Assembly: GCF_000935025.1 (NCBI RefSeq)
Contig: NZ_CP010836.1
Location: 2,790,001-2,854,000 of the forward strand
Direction of reading: 5' to 3'
DNA: 64,000 nt
DNA from: Sphingomonas hengshuiensis
GTDB taxonomy: Bacteria; Pseudomonadota; Alphaproteobacteria; Sphingomonadales; Sphingomonadaceae
The notes beneath the pieces are model-generated. The model was given only the letters and a program-made list of their open reading frames with translations, made no database searches and was not told the origin of the DNA. Both the position numbers and the translations under genes were made by a program. Shown piece after piece: positions 9,158 to 17,640 of this stretch (positions are counted from its first letter, which is position 1; every line of letters begins with the position of its first letter).

Positions 9158-9294
9158 ATGGCTCCGGCGACGCCGCAAACCGGCGCGGTACAACGTGCAG
9201 AAGGGAGGGAAGGATGACTGGTTGTTGCGCGTCCACTGCCCGCCTTTGTCCCGCGCGGCCCTGACCCGCCCCCCCAATGACAGGCAGCAAGCAT

Positions 9295-10893
9295 ATGGAC
9301 ATAACCCGTCGCGACGCATTCGGAGCCGCGCTTGCAGGCACGGCGGCGGCGATGCTCCGCCCCGGCGACGCCGCCGCGGCTCCCGCGCAGGCGAAGCCCG
9401 TGCCGCAGTGGAAGCGCGGGCTCGACAACCAGCGCATCGCCGATCTGGGCGATGGCCGCTTCCTCAACCCGCTGCTCGCCGGCGACCGCCCCGATCCCGC
9501 CATCCTGAAGGACGGCAACGATTATTACATGACCTTCTCCAGCTTCGAATCCTATCCCGGCCTGACCATCTGGCATTCGAAGGATCTGGTGAACTGGCAA
9601 CCGCGCAAGGCTGCGCTGACGAAGAATATCGGCTCGGTCTGGGCCGTCAGCCTGGAGAAGCACAAGGGCCGCTATTTCCTCTACATCCCCGTCAAGGCGA
9701 GCCCCAATTCGATCTTCGTCATCTGGTCCGATCACATCGATGGGCCGTGGAGCGAGCCGATCGACCTCAAGCTGCCCAACCATATCGATCCGTGCCATGC
9801 GGTGGGCGAGGACGGTTCACGCTGCCTGTTCCTTTCGGGGGGCAATCGCGTCCGGCTGTCCGACGACGGACTGTCGCTGGCGGGGACGGTCGAGCATGTC
9901 TATGATCCCTGGCATTATCCCGAGGATTGGGACGTGGAGGGCTTCGCCCCCGAAGGCCCCAAGATCCATCGCCATGGCGGCTGGTTCTACATGATCACGG
10001 CAGTAGGCGGCACCGCCGGCCCGCCCACCGGCCATATGGTGATCGCCGCCCGATCGCGATCGATCCATGGACCCTGGGAGAATTGCCCCGCCAATCCGCT
10101 GGTCCGCACCGTCAGCAACGACGAGAAATGGTGGTCGCGCGGCCATGCCTCGCTGGTCGAGGCCCCCGACGGCAGCTGGTGGGCGATCTATCACGGCTAT
10201 GAGAACGGGTTCTGGACGCTGGGCCGCCAGGCGCTGATGGACCCGATCGAATGGACCGCCGACGGGTGGCTGCGGATGAAGGGCGGCGACCTGTCACAGC
10301 CGATCGCCAAGCCCCGCGGCGGCGTCGCGCTGCCGCATGGACAGGCGCTGTCGGACGATTTCCGCACGCTGGAACTGGGCAGCAAGTGGAATTTCTTCCG
10401 CCCCGCCCCCGACGAGACCAGCCGCGCCGCCGTCCGCGACGGCGCATTGGTGCTCCAGGCGCGGGGCACCGCGCCCAGCAGTTCGTCGCCGCTGCTGCTG
10501 ATCGCGGGCGACCCTGCCTATCAGTTCGAATGCGATATCGAGATCGACGCGGGCGGCACCGCCGGGCTGCTGCTGTTCTACGACGACAAGCTCTATTGCG
10601 GGCTGGGCTTCGACAAGGACCGCTTCGTCACACACCAATATGGCATCGAACGCGGTCGCCCTGCGAACCCGCATGGCACGCGGATGAAGATGCGCGTGAC
10701 CAACAACCGCCACATCGTCTCCTATCACACCAGCGGTGACGGCGGCGCGACGTGGAAGCGGTTCGATCGTGGGATGGAGGTGTCGGGCTACCACCATAAT
10801 GTCCGCGGCGGCTTCCTGATGCTCCGTCCCGGCCTGTATTCGGCGGGAAGCGGCGCCGCGCGCTTCCGCAACTTCCGGTTCCGGGCGCTTTAG
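9295..10893 (+). CDS. Tat-exported glycoside hydrolase family 43 (beta-xylosidase/arabinosidase type)
   Basis: A 532-residue enzyme beginning MDITRRDAFGAALAGTAAAM, a twin-arginine signal (RRDAFG). An upstream ATG at 9277 would add six residues and lacks a better ribosome site. The catalytic five-bladed propeller starts at LLAGDRPDPAILKDGNDYYM, containing the GH43 base Asp (DRPDP). The motif DWDVEGFAPEGPKIHR carries the probable general acid Glu. From about residue 340 a second beta-rich domain (LSDDFRTLELGSKWNFFRP onward) is the concanavalin-like C-terminal domain common in GH43 xylosidases. It probably trims arabinose or xylose side chains from pectin or hemicellulose, matching the divergent pectate lyase. 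The exact specificity cannot be read from the sequence. Confidence 0.88.
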   Translation: MDITRRDAFGAALAGTAAAMLRPGDAAAAPAQAKPVPQWKRGLDNQRIADLGDGRFLNPLLAGDRPDPAILKDGNDYYMTFSSFESYPGLTIWHSKDLVNWQPRKAALTKNIGSVWAVSLEKHKGRYFLYIPVKASPNSIFVIWSDHIDGPWSEPIDLKLPNHIDPCHAVGEDGSRCLFLSGGNRVRLSDDGLSLAGTVEHVYDPWHYPEDWDVEGFAPEGPKIHRHGGWFYMITAVGGTAGPPTGHMVIAARSRSIHGPWENCPANPLVRTVSNDEKWWSRGHASLVEAPDGSWWAIYHGYENGFWTLGRQALMDPIEWTADGWLRMKGGDLSQPIAKPRGGVALPHGQALSDDFRTLELGSKWNFFRPAPDETSRAAVRDGALVLQARGTAPSSSSPLLLIAGDPAYQFECDIEIDAGGTAGLLLFYDDKLYCGLGFDKDRFVTHQYGIERGRPANPHGTRMKMRVTNNRHIVSYHTSGDGGATWKRFDRGMEVSGYHHNVRGGFLMLRPGLYSAGSGAARFRNFRFRAL

Positions 10894-10906
10894 CCCGAGC
10901 GACAAG

Positions 10907-10931
10907 CTCCGTGCCATTCCGTGGCACGGAG
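10907..10931. terminator. Bidirectional terminator hairpin
   Basis: A perfect 10-bp stem (CTCCGTGCCA / TGGCACGGAG) with a 5-nt loop lies between the convergent GH43 and phenylalanine hydroxylase stop codons. No long T-run follows on either strand, as is common in high-GC genomes. Confidence 0.7.
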
Positions 10932-10935
10932 TGTG

Positions 10936-11805
10936 TCAGATCGCCTGCGCCTCCTTGGCCCGCGCGTACGCCTGGGTGCCGCTTGTATAGACGGTGTCGC
11001 TGGGCAGGATCGTCTCGATCTCGATCTCGGGCAGCGCCTGGATTTTGTCGTAGAGCGGTCCGAAATCGGTATCGAGCGTCTGGCGGAGCAGTTGGTCGAA
11101 GCTGTCGATCACGAAGTAGTTCTGCTGGTAATCGTCGATCCGGTATTTGGTGCGCATCAGCCGCTGTAGGTCGAAGCCCAGCCGGTTGGGCGAGGGGTCG
11201 TCGAGCGCGAACACCGACTCGCCATAGGAGGACACGATCCCCGCGCCATAGATGCGCAGGCCCGCATCGCTGCGGATCAGCCCGAATTCGACGGTGTACC
11301 AATAGAGCCGCGCCAGATTGTCGATCGCGCCCAGCCCCGCCGCGCGCTGTCCGCCCTGGCCATAGGCCTGCATATAGTCGGCGAATACCGGGTTCGCGAG
11401 CAGCGGAACATGGCCGAACACGTCGTGGAAGATATCGGGCTCCTCCAGATAATCGAGCTGGTCGGGCGTGCGGATGAAGCGCCCCGCGACGAAGCGGCGA
11501 TTGGCGAGGTGATCGAAGAACACCGCCTCAGGCACCAACCCAGGCACCGCCACGACTTGCCAGCCGGTCGCCTGCATCAGCCGTTCGGACAGTTCGTCGA
11601 AATTGGGGATGCCCGGGCGCGACATGCGCAGCATCTCGAGCCCCTCGAGATATTCGGGCGCGGCGCGACCGGGGAGCATCTTGGCCTGACGCGCGAACAG
11701 CCGGTCCCACATCGCGTGTTCGTCCGGGGTGTAGCGCGCCCAGTCCTGCGGAATCGTCCAGTCTGGTGCGGCCCCGGCAGGGGGAAGGATATCGGGGTTT
11801 TCCAT
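10936..11805 (-). CDS. phhA: Phenylalanine 4-monooxygenase
   Basis: A 289-residue aromatic amino acid hydroxylase of the short bacterial type. It converts phenylalanine to tyrosine using O2 and a pterin cofactor, in the cytoplasm. The iron site is intact: HDVFGH supplies H127 and H132, and E173 lies in YWYTVEFGLI. The pterin/substrate region (PGLVPEAVFFDHLANRRF) matches bacterial PhhA, and no regulatory ACT domain is present. It diverges from an Lrp/AsnC regulator with 103 bp between starts, the usual arrangement when the regulator senses phenylalanine or tyrosine. No pterin carbinolamine dehydratase gene (phhB) is adjacent. Confidence 0.96.
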   Translation of the reverse strand: MENPDILPPAGAAPDWTIPQDWARYTPDEHAMWDRLFARQAKMLPGRAAPEYLEGLEMLRMSRPGIPNFDELSERLMQATGWQVVAVPGLVPEAVFFDHLANRRFVAGRFIRTPDQLDYLEEPDIFHDVFGHVPLLANPVFADYMQAYGQGGQRAAGLGAIDNLARLYWYTVEFGLIRSDAGLRIYGAGIVSSYGESVFALDDPSPNRLGFDLQRLMRTKYRIDDYQQNYFVIDSFDQLLRQTLDTDFGPLYDKIQALPEIEIETILPSDTVYTSGTQAYARAKEAQAI

Positions 11806-11908
11806 GGGACGTTTATCGCACGAACGCCGCGCGATTGCTTTTCAGAGCTCGCGCGTATAGGCGTTTCTGTGAAACGTTTGCTTCGTCATATTGCAAAGGA
11901 AGAAGCAT

Positions 11909-12373
11909 TTGCACCGGATCGATGCCATCGACCGCCGTATCCTCGCCGAGCTTCAGATCGATGGCGGACTCAGCCATGCCGACCTGGCCGAGCGCGTCGG
12001 CGCTTCGGCCGCTTCCTGCTGGCGCCGGGTCAAGGCACTGGAGGCGGCGGGGGTGCTGCAAGCCACGGTGCGGCTGGTCGATCCGGCGGCGGTCGGACGC
12101 GGCGTCAATGTGTTGTGCAACCTGCGCGTGCGCAGCCACACCCGCGAGGTCCGCGCCAGCTTCGAGGCATTTGTGCGCTCGCGCCCCGAAATCCTCGATT
12201 GCTATTCGATGTCGGGGGACTGGGACTATCTGCTCCGCGTCGTCGCCGCCGACGTCGCCGATTATGAGCGCTTCCTGATGGGGACGCTGCTCGAACACCC
12301 CTCGGTCGGGGCGGCATCGTCGCATTTCGCGCTCGCGCAGGTGAAGCACACCACGGCGATCCCGATCGGCTGA
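11909..12373 (+). CDS. Lrp/AsnC-family transcriptional regulator, probably of phhA
   Basis: A protein of 154 residues. I start it at TTG 11909 because AAGGAAG lies about 8 bp upstream; the frame is open six codons further back. Residues 1-60 are the winged helix-turn-helix (HRIDAIDRRILAELQIDGGL, then HADLAERVGASAASCWRRV), and the rest is the RAM/AsnC ligand-binding domain with the family's SGDWDYLLRVVAADVADYE element. Such regulators bind amino acids and assemble as octamers. Its divergent neighbour is phenylalanine hydroxylase, so phenylalanine or tyrosine is the likely effector by context. The stop is followed by a palindromic repeat. Confidence 0.9.
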   Translation: MHRIDAIDRRILAELQIDGGLSHADLAERVGASAASCWRRVKALEAAGVLQATVRLVDPAAVGRGVNVLCNLRVRSHTREVRASFEAFVRSRPEILDCYSMSGDWDYLLRVVAADVADYERFLMGTLLEHPSVGAASSHFALAQVKHTTAIPIG

Positions 12374-12416
12374 GGCGGCTCCCCCTTAGGGGCAGGGCAA
12401 TCGCTTTTGAAATCGC

Positions 12417-12514
12417 GTCACCCTCACCCTTCCGCGCCTTTGGCGCTCCCTCCCTCTCCCGTTGGGAGAGGGAAGGGGCCCGCCGCCGAAGGCGGTGGGA
12501 AGGGTGAGGGTGAC
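12417..12514. repeat. Nested palindromic intergenic repeat
   Basis: A 98-bp element framed by perfect 17-bp inverted arms (GTCACCCTCACCCTTCC and its complement). Inside are three further hairpins: GCGCCTTTGGCGC, CCCTCTCCC-GTT-GGGAGAGGG, and CCGCCGAAGGCGG. It sits between the Lrp gene and the convergent hydrolase and could serve as a terminator for both. Elements of this type are dispersed, non-coding repeats in proteobacterial genomes; copy number here cannot be judged from one window. Confidence 0.8.
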
Positions 12515-12572
12515 GACAGTGTATTCGCGATAGCCCTCCCCCCCGAGAGGGAACCGCCCGAAAAGGCCGCGA

Positions 12573-13553
12573 TCAGGCGCGGATGAACGCCAGCAGATCG
12601 GGGTTCAGCACATCGGCATGCGTGGTCAGCATCCCATGCGGATAGCCCTTGTAGATCTTGAGCTCGGCGCCCTTGACCAGCTTGGCCGACAGGACACCGG
12701 CATCCTGATAGGGCACGATCTGGTCGTCGTCGCCGTGCATCACCAGCGTCGGCACCTTGATCTGCTTGAGGTCCTCGGTGAAGTCGGTCTGCGCGAACGC
12801 GGCGACGCAATCATAATGCGCCTTCGCGCCGCCCATCATCCCCTGGCGCCACCAATTCTGGATCACGCCGGGCAGCACCTTCGCGCCGTCGCGGTTGAAG
12901 CCGTAAAACGGGCCGGTCGGCAGGTCGAGGAAGAATTGCGCGCGGTTGGTCGCGACCTGGGTGCGGATGCCGTCGAACACCTCCATCGGCAGTCCGCCGG
13001 GGTTGCTGGCGGTCTTGACCATGATCGGCGGCACCGCAGCGACGAGGACAGCCTTGGCGACGCGACCCGGCTTGGCGCGGGCGACATAGCGTGCGACTTC
13101 ACCGCCGCCGGTCGAATGGCCGATATGCACGGCGCCCTTGAGGTCGAGATGGTCGGTCAGCGCCGCGACGTCGGCGGCATAGGTATCCATCTCGTTGCCG
13201 GTGTCGGTCTGGGTCGAGCGGCCATGCCCGCGGCGGTCATGCGCGATCACGCGAAAGCCGTTGGCGAGGAAGAACATCATCTGCGTGTCCCAATCGTCGG
13301 CGGTCAGCGGCCAGCCATGGTGGAACACGATCGGCTGGGCGGTCTTGGGGCCCCAGTCCTTGTAGAAAATCTCGGTGCCGTCGCTCGTCTTGATGGTCGC
13401 CATGCGCTTGTCTCCGTGCGGGGGGTTCTGGAAGCCGGCGGCGCGCGCCGTTCCGGCCAGGGGGATCAACGCGCCAGCGGCGGCAAAGCCCGCCATCAGC
13501 TCGCGTCGATTGAGGTCGGGGAATGCAGCACCCGTTCGGGCGATATCGGTCAT
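12573..13553 (-). CDS. Tat-exported alpha/beta hydrolase (non-haem chloroperoxidase-like)
   Basis: A 326-residue protein with GGGAGG 10 bp before the ATG. Residues 12-40 form a twin-arginine signal ([20 protein letters not shown]). The hydrolase core starts at [20 protein letters not shown], which is the usual N-terminus of cytosolic cofactor-free haloperoxidases/esterases. The triad is visible: Ser147 in GHSTGGG, an Asp in HGDDDQIVP (about 276-277) and His306 in YPHG. The oxyanion stretch [12 protein letters not shown] and RRGHGRS are also conserved. It is probably a periplasmic esterase; the peroxidase activity of this family is a side reaction. Internal Met51 could in principle yield a cytosolic form. 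Confidence 0.85.
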   Translation of the reverse strand: MTDIARTGAAFPDLNRRELMAGFAAAGALIPLAGTARAAGFQNPPHGDKRMATIKTSDGTEIFYKDWGPKTAQPIVFHHGWPLTADDWDTQMMFFLANGFRVIAHDRRGHGRSTQTDTGNEMDTYAADVAALTDHLDLKGAVHIGHSTGGGEVARYVARAKPGRVAKAVLVAAVPPIMVKTASNPGGLPMEVFDGIRTQVATNRAQFFLDLPTGPFYGFNRDGAKVLPGVIQNWWRQGMMGGAKAHYDCVAAFAQTDFTEDLKQIKVPTLVMHGDDDQIVPYQDAGVLSAKLVKGAELKIYKGYPHGMLTTHADVLNPDLLAFIRA

Positions 13554-13715
13554 GTTCGCGTGCCTCCCAGTCGTCTGGCTGGCCGGCACGCCCCAACCGG
13601 GCGCCGCCAATCCTGACGCGGGGATTGCACCGCCGCCGACGCCGCGACCATCAGCCGCTAGGATGGGCAACCTATCGCATGGTATTAGAGGGCCTAGCCC
13701 TCAGCGACGCTCGCG

Positions 13716-15410
13716 CTAATTGTCCATCCGCCGCTCCAGCGCGCGCGCCGGCTTTTCGAGCGTCTGGCCATGCGCGAGCAGATCCTTGCGCAGCGCCGCA
13801 TAGTCGACGTCCTGCACCGCCACGCGCGCGTCGATCGCGAGCGCGGCGGCAGTCGCGGCGGACTGGCCGAGGATCATGAACACCGGCTCCATCCGGATCG
13901 AGCCATAGGCGATGTGCGACGCCGACAATGCCACCGGCACGAGCAGGTTGGATGCCTCCGCCCGCTTCGGCACGATCGCGCGATAGCTGATCGGATAGGC
14001 GTCGCCCGGGTTCACTTCGATATTGCCTTCGTTGCGGGCAAAGCCGCGCGCATCGACGATGCGCTGCACATTGTGCGAGTCCATGTTGTACGATCCCATC
14101 CCGACCGGCTCCGGCGTCGGGCTCTTGCCGCGCAGATGGGGCTCGGCCATCACGAAATCGGACGCCATCCGGCGCCCTTCGCGAACATAGATTTCGCGCG
14201 GCCAGTTGCCGTTGCGGACGAATTCGTCCTTGCACAGCCCCCAGCGCGACATTTCGGTGCGCACCGCTGCGGGCACCTGTGGATCATGGCCCAGGAACCA
14301 CAACAGACCCTGCTGATAGCGGACATGCTTCGCCAATATCGCATCGCGTTCGGCATAGCTCGCCTCGGGATAGGCATGGTTCAGCCCGATCCCGTCGAAC
14401 GAGAACGCCCCCCAGTTATTGACGTCGGTCTTGCCGTTGGGGACGCGGTCGAACTTGCGGAACACTTCGTTGAAGCCCTTGGCGAGATAGCGCGCCAGCA
14501 GCTGATAGTCGCCCGCGTCATAATCGGCAGGGCGCGGGAGCGGCGCGCGGTTCGCGGCGACGTCGGTCAGGCACAGGCGATAGGTATAGGCCTGGATCTT
14601 GTCATCGCCGGTGCCGTCGGGCTGGGGTCGCTCGCCCGAGACATAGGGCAGCAGCCCGCTCTCGGGCCGTCCGGGAATCCGATAGGGATCGACATCCGCC
14701 TCGAACTGGTGGCTCGTGGTCTTGGCGAGCTGGACCCCGTTCAGCGTCTCGCCATAGGTCTGGTTGGACTCGCGGCCCGTGGTGTAGCCCACCCCCGCCG
14801 CCGCCATCAGGTCGCCCTCATAGGTCGCGTCGATGAACATGCGTCCGGCATAGCGCTTGCCGCCCATGGTGCGGATCGAGACGATCCGGTCGCCCGCCTT
14901 TTCGACGCCGCCGGGGCCGCGATCGATCAGGCTGTCGAAGACCGGCGTCACGCCCGCGCTGGCGAGCCATGAATCATACACCGCCTCGGCGGCGCTGGGC
15001 TCGAAGATCCACTGCGCCCCATCGGCGACGAAGCCGGGCTGCTGCGCGGCGCGATCGGCGCCGTGCTTCCACGCCGCGGGCTGGTCATAATGCTGCTTGA
15101 GCCGCTTGTAGAATTCCAGCGAGAGCCCGCCGATGACGCCGTGATTGCCGGTATCGGAATAGCCGAGCCCGTTGGTCGTCATCCCGCCGACATAGTCGCG
15201 CTGGCACAGCAAAGTGACCGACTTGCCATGCTCGCGCGCGGTGATCGCGGCGATCACCCCCGCCGAGGTGCAGCCATAGATTACGAGGTCGCTTCCCGCC
15301 GCGGCCACGCGCTGCGGCGGGGTGCTGCCTGCGGTGCAGGACGCGGCCGCAAGCGCGACGATCGCGGCGATGGGGAGGAGGCGGTTCCGGCGACGGGCTG
15401 GAGTCTTCAT
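13716..15410 (-). CDS. Exported FAD-dependent oxidoreductase
   Basis: A protein of 564 residues with a signal sequence ending in a lipobox-like LAAASC, so probably an outer-membrane or periplasmic lipoprotein. The Rossmann dinucleotide site is DLVIYGCTSAGVIAAITARE, followed by GKSVTLLCQRDYVGGMTTNG, the pattern of the FAD_oxidored family often annotated as xanthan lyase-like. A second FAD-contact region lies near the C-terminus (GSIRMEPVFMILGQSAATAA). Members of this family occur in carbohydrate-use loci, but the substrate is mostly unknown. It lies 37 bp beyond the cstA stop on the same strand, so it could be co-transcribed with cstA. Confidence 0.82.
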   Translation of the reverse strand: MKTPARRRNRLLPIAAIVALAAASCTAGSTPPQRVAAAGSDLVIYGCTSAGVIAAITAREHGKSVTLLCQRDYVGGMTTNGLGYSDTGNHGVIGGLSLEFYKRLKQHYDQPAAWKHGADRAAQQPGFVADGAQWIFEPSAAEAVYDSWLASAGVTPVFDSLIDRGPGGVEKAGDRIVSIRTMGGKRYAGRMFIDATYEGDLMAAAGVGYTTGRESNQTYGETLNGVQLAKTTSHQFEADVDPYRIPGRPESGLLPYVSGERPQPDGTGDDKIQAYTYRLCLTDVAANRAPLPRPADYDAGDYQLLARYLAKGFNEVFRKFDRVPNGKTDVNNWGAFSFDGIGLNHAYPEASYAERDAILAKHVRYQQGLLWFLGHDPQVPAAVRTEMSRWGLCKDEFVRNGNWPREIYVREGRRMASDFVMAEPHLRGKSPTPEPVGMGSYNMDSHNVQRIVDARGFARNEGNIEVNPGDAYPISYRAIVPKRAEASNLLVPVALSASHIAYGSIRMEPVFMILGQSAATAAALAIDARVAVQDVDYAALRKDLLAHGQTLEKPARALERRMDN

Positions 15411-15447
15411 GAAATACTATCCTCCACGCAGGGAAAGCCAGGACGCC

Positions 15448-17475
15448 TCAAGCGGTCGCCGGCCCGAATTCGAGAGTGGACGCGCGTCCGATCGCGCGCC
15501 AGACCGCAAGCGCCGACGCGCCCGCCGCGACCAGCACGACTGCGATCAGCACCGCCGTCAGCGTCGCATTGGTATAGTCGCTGCGGATCAGCTGCCGGGT
15601 CGCCGCGGTCGCGGGGGCGCCTGCCAGCGAATGCGCATGCGCCAGGAAGCCGACGCGGGGATCGCTCGCGAACAGCTTCGTCGCACCAGCGACCAACGTG
15701 ATGACGGTCAGCGCCAGCGCGGGGACGCCCGTCACCCACCAATAAGCGCGGCGGGCGGAACGCACGAGCGCGACGGTGCAGGTCAGCAGCGCGATCGCCG
15801 CCAGCATCTGGTTGGCAATGCCGAACAACGGCCACAGCGAATTGATCCCGCCGAGCGGGTCGATCGATCCCTGATACAGCAAATAGCCCCAGGCCCCCGC
15901 CGCGATCCCCGTCGCCAGCGCGCTGGGGGCGAAGCGGTTGGTCTCGCCGAACCACGGCGCAATCGTGCCCCCGAAATCCTGGATCATGAAGCGCGCGACG
16001 CGGGTGCCGGCATCGACCGTCGTCAGGATGAACAGCGCCTCGAACAGGATCGCGAAATGATACCAGAACGCCTTCATCGATTCGGGGCCGCCCATCGACG
16101 ACAGGATTTCGGACATGCCGACCGCCAGCGTCGGCGCGCCGCCGGTGCGCGACAGCAGAGTATGCTCGCCCACCGCCTTTGCCGCCTGGACCAGCGCATC
16201 GGCATCGATCGCATAGCCCCATTGCGTGATCGTCGCGGCGGCGGTCGCCGCGTCGCTGCCGATCAGCGCGGCGGGGCTGTTGATCGCGAAATACAGTCCC
16301 GGCTGGAGGATCGTCGCGGCGATCAGCGCCATCATCGCGACGAAGGATTCAGCCAGCATCCCGCCAAAGCCGACCAGCGGGATATCGGCCTCGCTCGCGA
16401 TGATCTTGGGCGTCGTGCCCGACGCGATCAGCGCGTGGAAGCCCGACACCGCGCCGCACGCGATGGTGATGAACAGGAAGGGGAAGACATTGCCCGCGAA
16501 CACCGGCCCGGTGCCGTCGATGAAGCGGCTGACCGGCGGCATCTGGAGCAGCGGCGCGGTGACGATCAGCCCGATCGCCAGCAGCCCGATCGTGCCGAGC
16601 TTCAGGAAGCTCGACAGATAATCGCGCGGCGCGAGCAGCAGCCACACCGGCAGCAGCGAGGCGATGATGCCATAGCCGATCAGCAGCAGCGCCAGCGTCG
16701 GCGCGTCGAAGGTGAACCACGCCGCCAGCGCGGCGTCCTGCGCGATATGGCCCCCGCCAATCACCGAGAGGATCAGCAGCGCCGCGCCCAGCAGCGCGAT
16801 CTCCAGCGGGCGCCCGGGGCGGAAATAGCGGCCATATAGCCCCATCAGCACCGCGATCGGCATCGTCGCGAACACGGTGAACGTGCCCCAGGGGCTCTCC
16901 GCCAGCGCCTTGACCACGACCAGCGCCAGCACCGCCAGCAGGATGATCATGATCAGCAGCAGGCCGAGCGAGATGACGGTTCCCGCGGTCGCGCCCAATT
17001 CGTCGCGCGCGATCCGCCCGAGCGACAATCCGTCGCGGCGCGTCGACAGGAACAGCACGACCATGTCCTGCACCGCCCCCGCGACGACGACGCCGACGAG
17101 AATCCACAACGCGCCGGGCAGATAGCCGAGCTGCGCCGCCAGCACTGGCCCGACCAGCGGCCCGGCACCCGCAATCGCCGCGAAATGATGGCCGAAGGTC
17201 ATGAAGCGGTCGGTGGGCACGTAATCCAGCCCATCGGCATGGCGCACCGCCGGGGTGGGCCGCGACGCATCGATCCGGAGCACGCGGCGTGCGATGAACC
17301 GGCCATAGAAGCGATAGGCGAGGATGTAGACGCAACTCGCCGCGGTCAGCAGCCACAGCGCATTGACGCGCTCGCCGCCGGCAGTCGCGACGACGCCGAA
17401 TGCCAGCGCAACCGCGCCCGCGAGGACGACGATCATCGCGGCACTATACCCTTTTCGCGCAGCTACGCCCCGCAT
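15448..17475 (-). CDS. cstA: CstA-family carbon starvation transporter (pyruvate/peptide)
   Basis: A 675-residue membrane protein. I start at ATG 17475, which has GGGAGAG just upstream; TTG at 17493 would overlap that site. It shows the CstA hallmarks: NALWLL near the N-terminus, VYILAYRFYGRFIARRVL, then TDRFMTFGHHFAAIAGAGPL, and about 16-18 hydrophobic segments. CstA of E. coli imports pyruvate and has been linked to peptide uptake under starvation. The gene diverges from a transporter-fused histidine kinase and LuxR-type regulator, and its small partner YbdD is encoded beyond them. The intergenic region contains the motif AAGTAGGGG on the cstA strand and a GGGGT-GGA-ACCCC hairpin. Confidence 0.95.
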   Translation of the reverse strand: MRGVAARKGYSAAMIVVLAGAVALAFGVVATAGGERVNALWLLTAASCVYILAYRFYGRFIARRVLRIDASRPTPAVRHADGLDYVPTDRFMTFGHHFAAIAGAGPLVGPVLAAQLGYLPGALWILVGVVVAGAVQDMVVLFLSTRRDGLSLGRIARDELGATAGTVISLGLLLIMIILLAVLALVVVKALAESPWGTFTVFATMPIAVLMGLYGRYFRPGRPLEIALLGAALLILSVIGGGHIAQDAALAAWFTFDAPTLALLLIGYGIIASLLPVWLLLAPRDYLSSFLKLGTIGLLAIGLIVTAPLLQMPPVSRFIDGTGPVFAGNVFPFLFITIACGAVSGFHALIASGTTPKIIASEADIPLVGFGGMLAESFVAMMALIAATILQPGLYFAINSPAALIGSDAATAAATITQWGYAIDADALVQAAKAVGEHTLLSRTGGAPTLAVGMSEILSSMGGPESMKAFWYHFAILFEALFILTTVDAGTRVARFMIQDFGGTIAPWFGETNRFAPSALATGIAAGAWGYLLYQGSIDPLGGINSLWPLFGIANQMLAAIALLTCTVALVRSARRAYWWVTGVPALALTVITLVAGATKLFASDPRVGFLAHAHSLAGAPATAATRQLIRSDYTNATLTAVLIAVVLVAAGASALAVWRAIGRASTLEFGPATA

Positions 17476-17536
17476 CTTCTCTCCCGGCTTCAATCTCGAT
17501 CGGCTGCCCGTCGCGCCTCATGGCAAAGCGCGTGCA

Positions 17537-17560
17537 GGGGTGGAACCCCCTACTTAAGGT
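17537..17560 (-). promoter_or_regulatory. Putative regulator site upstream of cstA (AAGTAGGGG motif with inverted repeat)
   Basis: The minus strand reads ACCTTAAGTAGGGG over 17547-17560, and an inverted repeat GGGGT-GGA-ACCCC occupies 17537-17549. The 9-mer AAGTAGGGG recurs at 21938-21946 and 26896-26904, both intergenic. It lies about 70 bp from the cstA start and about 80 bp from the kinase start. I infer that a local regulator, possibly the LuxR-type response regulator encoded here, binds it; no footprint is known to me. Confidence 0.4.
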
Positions 17561-17640
17561 CCGTCGACGTTGCTTCTGCAACCGCCTATCCTATTGACGA
17601 CAGAGCGGTAAAGCCGCCGATTGGGGGGAGCGAAACCAGG

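Noticed and set aside
15322..16839. A 505-residue plus-strand open frame opposite cstA
   Set aside because: Extreme Arg/Gln/Asp composition without hydrophobic core; it is an antisense shadow of the cstA membrane protein.
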